The notes beneath the pieces were generated by a model. The model saw only the letters and a list, made by a program, of their open reading frames with translations, had not been told where the DNA came from and did not search any database. From Ganoderma boninense (Eukaryota; Basidiomycota; Agaricomycetes; Polyporales; Polyporaceae), in NCBI GenBank assembly GCA_002900995.3, contig CM035315.1, positions 2,934,814-2,998,813 of the forward strand: a DNA stretch of 64,000 nt, read 5' to 3'. Made by a program: the position numbers and the translations under genes. Below, one piece after another: positions 52,017 to 62,665 of this stretch. Position 1 is the stretch's first letter; each line of letters begins with the position of its first letter.

Positions 52017-52595
52017 GCTGGAGATTGGAAGTCTGTGAGGTGGACGCGGGGGTGGAACTGGTGCAGAGAGAAGTTGGGTGAAAATTGGGCTCTGGGCAGG
52101 AAGCGGTCAGTCTATGTGCTCTGGGGTTGCTCCGAGGCCCCTAGGCAAGAGGGCGCGATTCACGTTCGGAAACTTCGGGTGGGCGAGCGTTGTCCAGTGG
52201 GATGCGGGACCCCAAATGATAGAAGAATCCGAGATAGCGACAGTACTCACATGGTAGTCAGGATTGCGCATTTTTGGTCTGGAGCGATACTCGCCCGAAC
52301 ACGTAGAGAGACTGCGGGAGCGGAGTCGCGTCTGGAGAGGCAAGGCAAGAGCGGACTGTATTTCGAAATGCGAGTCGGCTTGTGTTGGGTGAGCGGGAAA
52401 CGGGACCCCGCGGTCACGAATGCTGAGTAGCGGAGTGGTCGATATAATTTGTTCGAGGGTTCCCGTGCACAGGGGGGAGGGGCAGCGGACTCGCGTTCGG
52501 AGAGGTTGGATAGGACGTGGCTTGGTTGGCGGGTTGGTTGGTCGGGATACGGAGAGCCGTGCCATTCAGGTGATGGTGAAAACAAAAGAACTCAC

Positions 52596-52717
52596 CAGTA
52601 CAGTGTAGCTCCAACGATTGAGTATGGCAGCGTTGAGAGGCCGCGTAGAATGCCTCGAGGCATGGCACGCATGAGGTACCAGACAGCGCGCTGCACGTAG
52701 GACTTGCCCGAGTAGGC
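52596..52717 (-). CDS. Possible upstream exon
   Basis: Begins after CACCCTAG and ends at a GTGAGTT donor. Encodes AYSGKSYVQRAVWYLMRAMP, then RGILRGLSTLPYSIVGATLY, clearly protein-like. It probably belongs to the same transcription unit as 51212-52016, but intermediate exons were not resolved. Confidence 0.45.
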
Positions 52718-53646
52718 CTAGGGTGGGGGTCGCGGGCGCTTCAGTGCGAGATAACGATCGTAGCTCGCATCCGCAGCAGCTAGGTCGATCGGGGAAGTAG
52801 CAAGTTGTTGCGGGTCAAGGGCGTAGGATGAATGAGCGGGGATACATCATGAGGATAGTCCTGGATTGTATGGCGTCGTGTACATGTGTGCAAAACGAAC
52901 ATGTGCGCTCATTGAAACTTCCCCGTGGGCGAAAGAAGCATCACGGTAGGCGCCGCGGCCGGGCAGGCGCAAAGTGGTTCATTTCTCCCCAGCTAAATGG
53001 CCATGGCCATGTCAATACCTCTTCCCACTCCCGCTCACTATCTGTCCCCGCAAATTTTCAGTCAGCTGTTCGGAAATCGGCCCTATGGGCTCCAGTGCAA
53101 CCATGCGTCCTGGCCTCGAGGTTAGGGAGTCAGGGTTCGAATGCGGTGAACCTCAGTCATTTCTGTTATCTCACCGTGCAATGCGCAAGACTAACGCATT
53201 TGCATGACAGGGCACGTTGTTTGAAGTCATGAGCAGACGGCGCGCCGTCTCCTCCATCCGGTAGTCCCAACGGAGGGTGGGTTTGACATGTCGGGTCAGC
53301 AAGCTCATGCGGATGGTGAGTTATTGTTCCGCAGCGCATTTCCCGTCCTGTTAAGGTACTTTGAATAGGGTGCGTGGTGACTGCCTGGGTCCTCAAGATC
53401 GCGGCGTCGGGCTCGGGGGACGAGGAGAGGACGGATGAGCCGTTAGCATCCACAGAACGTCGGACACCCGTATGCCGCTGCCCCCAAACACCCCACGCTA
53501 AGTCGCTTCGAGTTTGCGAGACCTTCGTGAGGGGTATATATTCCCCCAGGACACTCGGTAAGTCTCCAACCGACCCCCCGTTTGGTTCTCACTCTATTGT
53601 CCGCATCTTCTCGTCTCATCCCTCTCCCAACCTTTCTTTCAGCACC
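52718..53646. other. CpG-rich intergenic sequence
   Basis: Short frames on both strands. Plus-strand CTCTATTG, then TTCTTTCAGCACC just before the ATG at 53647, resembles a fungal pyrimidine-rich start region. Confidence 0.4.
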
Positions 53647-54926
53647 ATGTCGTCCGATCACGCCGCATCTAAACACCGTCTCTCGCGCCGGTCTTCGCTT
53701 CCACCCAACGACGGTTTGCAGGAACCGTCGAAGAAGGCGCGCGAGGACTCTGCGCATGTGGAGCACGAGCTGTCGGGTGCGTCGTCTTCTGAGGAGGACA
53801 TTTATATCCCTCCTGCCGATCCTGCGGTGTCGGAAGTGTCCGGCGCGTCCGGCGCAGAGGGCAACAACGACGACGGAGACAGCGACACAGTTGGCACGAT
53901 CACCGCGCGAGCTAGGCAGGTTGCGGTGAGGAACCGTACTGGAGGCCCGACGAAGTGGGACGCAGACGCGAAGCGCGCCCGCTACCTCGAAAAGTACGGT
54001 CAAATGACACCTGAGGCAGCTCTGGGTGAGTTTTTTTTTATTTGTGCACGTTCACTTACTGTGAGGAACCTTGACTGATTCCATTTCCCTTTACCCGCCA
54101 GCGAAACTCGTGAAGGCTTGGCGCTCACCGGCCTACCAGCACTTCAAGTTCCCCATCGTCGTGACGGACGAGGACGAAATGGTTTATCACCATTTCATCT
54201 GCAAGGAGTACGTCCCCTCGCGTTCTACTTACTTACTTTGTGCTAATGCGTGATCCGACGCTCAGTCATCCCAGCATCTATCTCGACCGCATCGCGCATG
54301 AGGACTCGACCTCAAACCTCTTACGCCACGTCCGGACTTGCGAGCCGACCGAGACACCCGAGTCGGAGACACTCACTGCGTACGCGGCGGGTATGACGTA
54401 CTCGAAAGCGAGATTTAGATACTATCTCGCCCTCTGGTGTGCTCGCCGTCACCGGCCGTTCAGCGTGGTCGAGGACCCCGAATTCTGACGCGCAATCTGG
54501 ATGCTCTATGGCCGCGCCGAAATCCCGTCGCGCATCAGCGTCTCGCGCGACATCCAACACCTCCTGGAGCATGCGCATGGCAATCTCATCGCCCGGCTTG
54601 CGGTGCACCTCTGTCTTTCCGTTATGTGAAACCTGCGCAGCATCCTAACTTTTCTGGTTGACAGGCCCTCCCTGGGAAAATCCACCTTTGCGTTGACAGT
54701 TGGACGTCTCCGAACTTCATGTCGTTTTTGGGCGTTACCGCGCACTGGGGTGATGGGGACGGACTGGAGCACGTAACACTCGACTTCATCAGGTACGCTT
54801 GGACACGCGACATTTTTATTTGATGGCACTAACTGCTCCATTCTAGGCTCAACAAAGCACACAAGGGCTCCTACCTGGCGGAGAAACTGGCCAAGTCTCT
54901 GCGAGAATATGGCATCGAGGAGAAGG
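53647..54926 (+). pseudogene. hAT-family transposase, truncated
   Basis: Exons 53647-54025, 54102-54207, 54266 onward, then pieces to 54926; introns 76 and 58 nt at the 5' end. N-terminus acidic/Ser-rich with WDADAKRARYLEKYGQM. A BED-like zinc finger region follows (YHHFICKDHPSIYLDR...TSNLLRHVRTC; one cysteine of the first pair is not evident). Next is the pre-catalytic helix PFSVVEDPEF, a stop at 54486, then RAIWMLYGRAEIPSR. The hallmark of Ac/hAT transposases, GKIHLCVDSWTSPNFMSFLGVTAHW (catalytic Asp in DSWTS), comes next, then LNKAHKGSYLAEKLAKSLREYGIEEK at a GTGAGC donor. The remaining catalytic residues and the C-terminal dimerisation domain are absent. It could be related to the source of the 8-bp-TSD MITEs in this window. 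Confidence 0.8.
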
Positions 54927-56340
54927 TGAGCTGCTCATTATCACATCTGGTTTCCACTGTTGTATTACAATACCCCATTACTGTGGTGCAAACTCTATGC
55001 CTATGATGGCCATATTGTATTTTGTTATGCCGGTGGCCCATTGTTGTTTGTTACAACCAGGGCCAGTTGTTGTTTGATCTGGGAGCACTGATAACTGATT
55101 AGAGAGGTAATCTAATCCTAGATAAGGACGACTTTTTGATCTCCTGGCTTATCAGTAATCTCTGTTACTGATCTAATCTGCAATCCGCTTTAGGGCGCTT
55201 TTTTGATCTTTTGGCTAATCAAGCTGTGCTGGGTTGATCTAATCTAATGCACCTTTGATCAGGTCGATCTAATGGGCGCTTTTGGGCGCTTTTTTGATGA
55301 TCTGGCTTCCTCAAATGGCAGTTGGGGGCTGGGGGCAGGTGGGGCACCAGGATGGGGTACCTCCTAGGTCCATTGTGGGCCCAATACTATAGCTATTGAC
55401 TTGATTCTTTTTGCAGCATGTACATATAGATAGGGAGCATCCAGTCGACCAAACAGTGAAGCAATACACCTACTACAGCTGTTTATATAGCCCATACAGT
55501 GATGGGGAGGAGAAGGTGCTGTATCTTGGGCATTTCTTGGGCATTCCCCTTCGTTGTTTTTGCATATATTAGGCATTAGTAGTGGTATATTGGGTACATG
55601 GTTTGTTTGGGGCAGCAGTGCCTAGTACTATTTATGGGGAGCCTGCACTATTTAGCCCCTAGGCACTTTGCAGGCCAATAGCTTGGGGGCCAGTTGTGCT
55701 ATGACCAAGCCCTTAGTACCGTTGGAAAGGCATGATTCAGGGCTTTCTAACGGTATATTATACATCCCAATCCATGCACTTTTACTGACCCCCTCCTCCC
55801 CCCTCCCCCACATTGATCCCCTTATACCACAGCCCCCCATGGTCGGATTGCCTTGAAACTTTACACACATGTTATGCTATATGCCTGGCATATATGTACC
55901 AACTTGCAGCCTGTGAATCGCCCTACTCCCTCCGGTATTCTATTTCTGCCATAGCACAATACCTAGATACTGTTTCCCCTATAGCTCTCTACCACCTTCA
56001 TCAAATGCCAGGATCTCTTTTGTTCTATATTTGTGTACTATGCCACTATCCAGATCGCCCATTACATCTCTTATCAGAGGATGTGATCCCTTATGCTATT
56101 CTTATCAGTGTTTGCACACTAATACCCCTACTGTATTGGATCAGGGAAATACCATACAGATCAGATACCACCATTGGATAGAGGTATATTACCGCTTTCC
56201 GACGCATTTTAGATCATGAGATTTGGCCAAGAACTGAGGGAGATATGGGGAGAGGAGTGGTTGGAGGGTACTTGAGACTGGGTAGAACAGAGCTATGTAC
56301 CAATTTCCGAAGGAAACCTCCTGTCCAATGCATCCCAAAT
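54927..56340. other. AT-rich sequence, no gene recognised
   Basis: Includes a repeated GGGCGCTTTTTTGAT motif (55195, 55273-55298) and CTAATCTAAT runs at 55085-55270. A 122-codon plus frame at 55813 has no recognisable domain. Confidence 0.45.
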
Positions 56341-56802
56341 GGTGCATCCAGCACTCCTCCCCCCATCATTGGCCTGGATTGGCTGCGCGAGCACAACCCT
56401 GAAGTAGATTGGGAACGTGGCTCGCTGCGCCTATCGAGATGTCCAGAGGCATGTCCGGCTCATCGGAAGGCATCCAAACCTGTTGAGACCAAAGTGCGTG
56501 ATACAGAGGCACAGCTTATGGCACGCAATGGTTCTCGACAGGTGTGGAAGGCAAAGATGATGGGTAGGATATGCACGGCCATAATGGTCGAGGAGGAGGA
56601 AGATAGGCCTCCACCACCAGGTTTTCTGCCGGAATGGGATGGCACTGAGGAGTCTCTTCTCAATGCACTGGAAGATGGACGACGACTTCGAGGTATCCCT
56701 AAGATCTTTGTGTCGGCGAGCTACACGTACTCTCAACAGCTCGCTGAACAAGAGTACCAGAAGAAGGAAGTCCATCCTGTCGAAGAGATTGTACCTCCCT
56801 AG
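56341..56802 (+). pseudogene. gypsy-3 protease end and linker
   Basis: One open frame covers IIGLDWLREHNPEVDW, an acidic linker (VEEEEDRPPPPGFLPEW) and SYTYSQQLAEQEYQKKEV up to IVPP, then TAG where gypsy-2 has CAG. The open frame extends upstream into non-element sequence to about 56245. Confidence 0.85.
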
Positions 56803-57882
56803 TACCACGAGTATCTGCGTGTGTTCTCGAAAGAGGCGTCCAAACATCTACCTGAGCACTGACCCTATGACCACGCTATAGAACTCGTACCAGATGCTAG
56901 GATGTTCCATTCCAAGGTGTACCCCCTGTCTCCCAGCAAGCAGGTCGAGCTTGACAAGTTCCTTAGTGAGAACTTGGCCAAAGGATATATTCAAGAGTCA
57001 AAGTCACCAATGTCGTCACCATTCTTCTTCGTTAAAAAGAAGGACAGCAGCCTACGTCCTGTACAGGACTACCGGCGGTTGAACGACATCACCATTAAGA
57101 AGCGATACCCACTGCCGTTGGTGTCAGACTTGATGGATCGACTCAAGAGGGCCAAGTACTTTACCAAGCTTGACATCCGTGGGGGGTACAACAATGTGCG
57201 GATTAAGACTGGTGATGAATAGAAGGCTGCCTTTGTTACCAATCGTGGACTGTTCGAACTGAACGTGATGTACTTCGGACTGGCTAACTCGCCTAGTACA
57301 TTCTCTGCACTCATGAACGACATCTTCAAGGACCTCATCATACTCGGCAAAATCACTATCTACCTCGACGACATCCTCATATTCACCAACGACATCGAGG
57401 AACACCGCACACTAGTGCGTGAGGTCCTGAAGCGTCTGGCGGAGCACGACCTGTTCTGCAAGCCAGAGAAGTGCAAATTTGAACAGCCTAAGGTTGAGTA
57501 CCTAGGTGTGCTCGTCTCGGAGAACCGTGTGGAAATGGACCCAGTAAAGGTCAGGGGTATCGCAGAATGGCCTGTCCCTCAGAACGCCTCAGATGTACGG
57601 AAGTTCCGCGGTTTTGCGAATTTCTACAGGCGGTTCATTAAGGACTTCAGCATGGTATGCAAACCCCTTGACCGACTCACGGGTAATGCTCCCTGGCAAT
57701 GGGGTGCTGAAGAGCAATCAGCATTCAATGAGCTCAAACATCACTTCACTGAAAGCCCTGTCCTGAGCATGTATGACCCAGACCGCAAAACCCGCATCGA
57801 AGTCGATGCATCCGGGTATGCTACCGGTGCGGTTCTGTCTCAGGAGGGGGAGGTCGGCAAATGGCACCCTGTGGCTTTCCAC
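56803..57882 (+). pseudogene. gypsy-3 reverse transcriptase and RNase H start
   Basis: RT motifs [47 protein letters not shown] and IYLDDILIF are split by a TGA near 56863 and a TAG at 57220 (TGG expected in GDEWKAAF). RNase H begins (IEVDASGYATGAVLSQEG) and stops at the copia LTR. Confidence 0.85.
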
Positions 57883-58308
57883 TGTTGAAGTCGGTGCTGT
57901 AGCGCCCGCAGTTTTGATCGCACCAAGTCCGCGATCGCACCATACGTACTTTGCATCGTCCCCTACCTGGGGTATTTTTCGTTTCGTTAGAATAGCACAT
58001 CCCATAGAGATACAACATTGTCTTCATTAGAGGCTCCAACTAGCTTAGATCTGCATCCTGCTCTACTTTACACTGTACAGTCCGCAATTCTCGTCCTCTG
58101 GGCGCCATAACGGCGCCAGTAGCACAGCATTACATACTCTACCTAGCACGTGCTCCATGAGCTGTATCGACGCCTCTGTCAGGCTCTGTGTCCTTAGACT
58201 TTACAGAGCTTGACACAGGTGAGTAGCATATCTTAGTTTCTTGCAATATAGACTTTACAGAGCTTGACACAGGCCATTGTGACGTCCTGAGGGCCACTGC
58301 AGCTAACA
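57883..58308 (+). repeat. copia B 5' LTR
   Basis: 426 bp, TGTTGAAGTCGGTG...AGCTAACA, followed directly by the half-tRNA primer site GGTTATGAGCCCTGCGCT. Confidence 0.9.
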
Positions 58309-58326
58309 GGTTATGAGCCCTGCGCT
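58309..58326 (+). other. copia B primer-binding site
   Basis: GGTTATGAGCCCTGCGCT, complementary to the anticodon-arm half of initiator tRNA-Met, as in copy A. Confidence 0.8.
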
Positions 58327-58556
58327 CTCAGCACCTCAGGACTCCAAATTTCGCTTGTCTATTCGCTCCCTGGCCTCACTCAGCCCCCACTCCTCTCCTG
58401 CTCCCTCTGCTTGACCCATCTGCTCGCTCTGGGACTGGTTCCTTCTCTCTTCGCTCTAGGACACAGTTTTCGTCCCCTCACCTCGTCGTTTTGCCAGCGC
58501 GTCGCGCGCCACGTCATCGCCCAGGCCCCTCGTTGCCACGTCGCCACGTCGTGCCT

Positions 58557-59465
58557 ATGGATCCCAGTATGTCATTCATGCCTCCCTACTCCTTCTGTGC
58601 CACCCCATCCTCTCCAAGCCCCAGTGCTTTGCCCAGTGCACTGCCAGCAACAGGGCGCCCCCCCAGGCCTCCCAGGTCATCCCCCAGCGCTCCCACATGT
58701 GCCAAGGCAGGGATGTGGCTTTTGGGCCCACCTGCTTGTCATCTCATGCCGTGAGGCCAGATGACACCCCCCAGCACACTGCTGGGGTGGCCATGGTCGA
58801 TCTTCGCTGTTCCTCTGCCCTCCAGGTGTCCCCAGACCGCTCCTCTTCGCTCTCCAGCCCTGCTGTGACCATGTGGAACACAGACACGGGTGCCTCAGCC
58901 CACATGACCCCCCACAGGCACTGGTTTCGCTCCTACTCGCCCCACAACATCCCCATCCGCCTCGCCAACTCGCACATTGTCTACTCTGCGGGTATGGGCT
59001 CTGTGGTGTTCCAGCCGGCTGAGATGGACGGAGTTTTGCCCCCTGCCATCGTCCTGCACGACGTCCTCCATGTCCCTGCCCTGGCCAGCAACCTCCTGTC
59101 GATTTTCCACCTCACCCGGGAGAAGGGCTACTCTGTTGAGCTCTCTGCGTCGTCTGCGCTGTTCTACCACCAGGGGCAGCTGTGCTTCGAGGCCCAGGTC
59201 AACGAGCACAACGTCGGCTACCTCCTCGGCCACACCCTGTCCCAGTCCAAGTCTGCGATGTCCGCCTCCACCACCTGCGACGAGGACCTCGCCCTGTGGC
59301 ACCAGCGCTGCTCCCATGTCAACCTCGACGACCTGCGCTCTGTGGTCAACAAGGAGCTTGTCAAGGGTCTCACCATCCGCTCCAAGCGTGCCCCCAGCGC
59401 GATCTGTGAGCCCTGCCTGGCTGGCAAGCTCAATCACCACTCCATCCCTCGTTTCGCCTCCAGAC
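58557..59465 (+). pseudogene. copia B gag remnant, protease, GAG-pre-integrase
   Basis: Same start MDPSMSFMPPYSF as copy A, but a 1-nt deletion (CACCCC versus CACCCCC) near 58605 shifts the frame and the short gag ends at 58754. The protease and pre-integrase continue in the frame from 58697: WNTDTGASAHMTPH, LLSIFHLTREKGY, LALWHQRCSHVN...CEPCLAGK. Deletion of one G near 59466 (GACGTTC versus GACGGTTC in A) breaks the link to integrase. Like copy A it lacks capsid and zinc-knuckle sequence. Confidence 0.85.
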
Positions 59466-59469
59466 GTTC

Positions 59470-62391
59470 GTGCGGCTTGCCCTGGTGCACACAGACCTCA
59501 AGGCAAGCTTGCTGTGCCCACACCGGAGGGCTACCTCTACTGGATGGTGTTTTCTCGACGATGCAACGCGTTTCTGGGCCCTGGCCTACCTCAAGCGCAA
59601 GAGCGACGCATTTGCAGCCTTCAAGGCATACAAGGCCTATGCTGAGAACTGCCTAGGGCTGCGCATCAAGGCCACACGGGACGACAAGGGCAGCGAGTAC
59701 ATGGGCCAGGAGTTCATCGACTTCTGCGCTGAGCACGGCATCCACAGGCAGCACACTGAGCCAGACAAGCCCCACCAGAACGGCGTAGCAGAGCGAGCAA
59801 ACAGGACGACGTCTGAGGGCGCCACTGCCCTGCTTGCCCAGTCCAAGCTGCCTCCTTCGTTCTGGTGCCATGCTGTCTCCACCTTTGTCCACACACGCAA
59901 CTGCATGCCCACCTCTGCGCTCGACGGTGGCATTCCCTATACAGCCTGGAAGGGTGATGGGTGCAAGCCTGATGTGTCCTATTTCCGCGTTTTTGGCTGC
60001 CTGACCTACGTGCTCATCTGCAAGAAGGACCGCAAGGCGCTGCAGCCCCACACACGCAAGTGCATCTTTATTGGCTATCCGGATGGCACCAAGGCCTGGC
60101 GGTTCTGGGACCCTGCAGCGAAGAAGGTGATTGTCTCGTCGCATGCAGTGTTTGACGAGCAGTGCTTCCCTGGCAACTCGCCCTTCATCAATGTGTTTGG
60201 CCTGCCCCTCGACGATGTGGATGTCCCTGGGGGCCCTGATGATGCAGCACCACCAGACGACAGTGTGCCAGGAGTGCCAGAGCTGCATGATCAGGGGAGA
60301 GATGATGACTATGATGATCCTGCACCTCTTGTGCCTCCAGCTCCTCCAGCTCCTCCTTCGCCTCCAGCACCACAGCCTGCACCTCCACCACCTCGCCAAC
60401 CATCTCCAGCTCGATCACCTTCACCACCAGACTCTCCACCACCTGCACAACGTCCTGCACAACCTCCTGCACCACCTGCGCAACTCCCTGCTTGCTCACC
60501 ATCACCCCCTGCTCGTTCACCAATGCCTCCACCTGCTTGGCCACCTCCTGCACCAGTCGCTTGCCCCATTGCGCCATCTGTGCACCAGCAAGCACAAAAC
60601 CCAGGTTTTAGGCCCTATCCAGCTCTCGCTCGCAAGCAGCTCCCCTCACGTGCCTTTCGCCCCCAAGGCTCCCTCAACGAGCATGCCCTTGAACGCCAGA
60701 ACCTCGTTCCTCAGCGTCTCCGCATTCGCTCTGTGTCCCCTGCTCCTGCTCCTGCTCCGTCTCCTCAGCCTGAACGCTCCTCGTCGCCTGATCCACTCAT
60801 TGAGGCTCCAGTTGATGCACCAGCTGCTCCTGGCCTCAATCGACCGTTCCCCAACCGTCCACGCTCTCCTCCGCCGAGTCCCACGTCCTCAGACGACGAG
60901 CTGGACCTCATAGGTCGAGGGGACAGCAGCGATGAGGACGCACTCCATGCAATGCTGGCAGGCCTCGACGACGTCTACTCTGACCCCCTCATTGACTACC
61001 TGTCCTACGACGATGCCCTGGACGTCGCATTCGAGTCTGTGGTCGAGCAGGCGTCGAAGGCAAGCCAGGAGCACTTTGGAGAGCCTACCTCGATGTCTGA
61101 AGTCATGGCACTCGAGCCTGAGGAGCGCAACAAGTGGCTCAGGGCAGCGCAGGAAGAGCTGCAGTCCCTCGTCGACAACGGCACCTTTGAGCTTGTCCTC
61201 CTGCCCCCAGGTCGCAAGGCCATTGGCTCCCGCTGGGTGTTCCGGGTCAAGCGCAATGCAGACGGCTCCATTGAACGCTACAAGGGCAGACTGGTGGCCA
61301 AGGGCTTCTCACAGCGCCCTGGCTTCGAGTACAATGAGACATTCGCTCCTACACCCAAGTGGGCCTCCATCCGCGCTATCCTCGCCATTGCAGCCCTTGA
61401 GGACCTCGAGCTGGAGTCAGTCGACATCTCCTCTGCCTACCTCAATGGAGAGCTCAAGGAGGAGGTGTACATGCGCCAGCCAGATGGTTTCGAGGAGAAG
61501 ACTCCGCAGTGGGTGTGGCGCCTGCGCAAGGCCCTCTATGGCCTCAAGCAGGCTGGCCGCTGCTGGCACGAAAAGCTGGACGAGGTGCTCAGCAAGCTGG
61601 GCTTTGAATGCCTCACCTGCGAGCACAGTGTCTGGGTGTACCTGCACGATGGTGTACGTCTCATCATCCCTGTCTTCGTCGACGACATCACCATTGCAGG
61701 CAAGGACAAGGCAGCGATCCAGCGAGTCAAGGACGACCTGCGCAAGCACTTCAAGCTGCGCGATCTGGGCCCCACGTCGTGGCTGCTGGGTGTGCAGATT
61801 GAGCGCAACCGCTCGCAGCGTTCCCTGTCCATCTCGCAGCGCCAGTACTCCCTGGACATCCTCGAGCGATACGGCTTCTCCAACTGTGACCCAGTCAGCA
61901 CTCCCATGGACCCTGGCCTCCGCCTCAGCGCAGACATGGCTCCCACGTCGCCAGCAGACATCCGTGCGATGCAGGACATCCCCTACAGCCAGGCAGTCGG
62001 CTCTTTGTTTTATCTTGCAGTGGCCACCCGTCCAGACATGGCTCGCACTGTGGGCAACCTTGCACGCTTCTCGCAGCACCCTGGCATGGCGCACTGGAAG
62101 GCAGTCAAGCACCTGTTTCGCTACATCAAGGGCACCCTCAACTACAAGCTCACCTACGCTCCCTCTCTAGAATCAGAGCTGTTCACCTCCTACACCGATG
62201 CAGACCATGCTGGCTGCCCTGACACTGGTCACTCCACCTCTGGCTACGTGATCAAGATGGGCACTGGGGCCATCTCCTGGTCGAGTCGCCTCCAGTCCCT
62301 CGTTGCTCTGTCCACCACAGAGGCTGAGTTCATCGCTGCAGTCTCGTGTGGGCAGGAAATGCTCTCTCTGGCTGCGAAATCTGCTCACTGA
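59470..62391 (+). CDS. copia B integrase-RT-RNase H polyprotein segment
   Basis: 973 codons open. Integrase D-D-E: HTDLK near residue 8, TRDDKGSEY near 70, NGVAERANR near 105. A pair of compensating 1-nt indels (near 59514 and 59550) scrambles about 15 residues between the first two. A KCIFIGYPDGTKAWRFWD box follows, then a Pro/Ala/Ser-rich linker (about 280-500). RT: EERNKWLRAAQEELQSL near 550, GSRWVFRVKRNADG, DISSAYLNGELKEEVYMRQP, catalytic FVDDI near 735. RNase H: YTDADHAGCPDTGHSTSGYV near 905, STTEAEFIAAVSCGQEM. A 4-nt insertion (CTCT) near 62362 ends the frame prematurely. The enzyme region is otherwise in good shape. Confidence 0.9.
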   Translation: MRLALVHTDLKASLLCPHRRATSTGWCFLDDATRFWALAYLKRKSDAFAAFKAYKAYAENCLGLRIKATRDDKGSEYMGQEFIDFCAEHGIHRQHTEPDKPHQNGVAERANRTTSEGATALLAQSKLPPSFWCHAVSTFVHTRNCMPTSALDGGIPYTAWKGDGCKPDVSYFRVFGCLTYVLICKKDRKALQPHTRKCIFIGYPDGTKAWRFWDPAAKKVIVSSHAVFDEQCFPGNSPFINVFGLPLDDVDVPGGPDDAAPPDDSVPGVPELHDQGRDDDYDDPAPLVPPAPPAPPSPPAPQPAPPPPRQPSPARSPSPPDSPPPAQRPAQPPAPPAQLPACSPSPPARSPMPPPAWPPPAPVACPIAPSVHQQAQNPGFRPYPALARKQLPSRAFRPQGSLNEHALERQNLVPQRLRIRSVSPAPAPAPSPQPERSSSPDPLIEAPVDAPAAPGLNRPFPNRPRSPPPSPTSSDDELDLIGRGDSSDEDALHAMLAGLDDVYSDPLIDYLSYDDALDVAFESVVEQASKASQEHFGEPTSMSEVMALEPEERNKWLRAAQEELQSLVDNGTFELVLLPPGRKAIGSRWVFRVKRNADGSIERYKGRLVAKGFSQRPGFEYNETFAPTPKWASIRAILAIAALEDLELESVDISSAYLNGELKEEVYMRQPDGFEEKTPQWVWRLRKALYGLKQAGRCWHEKLDEVLSKLGFECLTCEHSVWVYLHDGVRLIIPVFVDDITIAGKDKAAIQRVKDDLRKHFKLRDLGPTSWLLGVQIERNRSQRSLSISQRQYSLDILERYGFSNCDPVSTPMDPGLRLSADMAPTSPADIRAMQDIPYSQAVGSLFYLAVATRPDMARTVGNLARFSQHPGMAHWKAVKHLFRYIKGTLNYKLTYAPSLESELFTSYTDADHAGCPDTGHSTSGYVIKMGTGAISWSSRLQSLVALSTTEAEFIAAVSCGQEMLSLAAKSAH

Positions 62392-62650
62392 GTTTGGCTA
62401 CAGCCTCTCCTCTGCCTCCCGTATGCGCATCGACAACCTCTCTGCCCTGTCTGTGGCGAAGAACCCAGAGCACCATGGGCGGATGAAGCACCTCGACCTG
62501 CGCTTCTACTGGCTGCGGGATGAGGTGGCCAAGGGGCGCATTGAGGTAGTGCACCTGCGCACGTCGCACATGCCTGCTGACATCCTGACCAAGTCACTGC
62601 CCAAGCCCAAAGTGCTTGAGATGGTGAAGATGCTGGGATTGGGGACTTGA
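62366..62650 (+). pseudogene. copia B RNase H C-terminal tail (shifted frame)
   Basis: Continuation after the 4-nt frameshift: WLRNLLTEFGYSLSSASRMR, DNLSALSVAKNPEHHGRMKH, LDLRFYWLRDEV, VVHLRTSHMPADILTKSLPK, ending LGLGT and stop before the polypurine tract. Here the codons that are TGA in copy A are intact. Confidence 0.85.
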
Positions 62651-62665
62651 GCGATCAGGGGAGAG

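Larger units (their letters stand above)
56341..57882 (+). mobile_element. Ty3/gypsy fragment gypsy-3
   Basis: Plus-strand fragment from the protease C-terminal box (IIGLDWLREHNPEVDW) to the start of RNase H, truncated on the right by the copia B LTR. More than 90% like gypsy-2. It gives the uninterrupted protease-linker-RT frame that is broken in gypsy-2. Confidence 0.9.
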
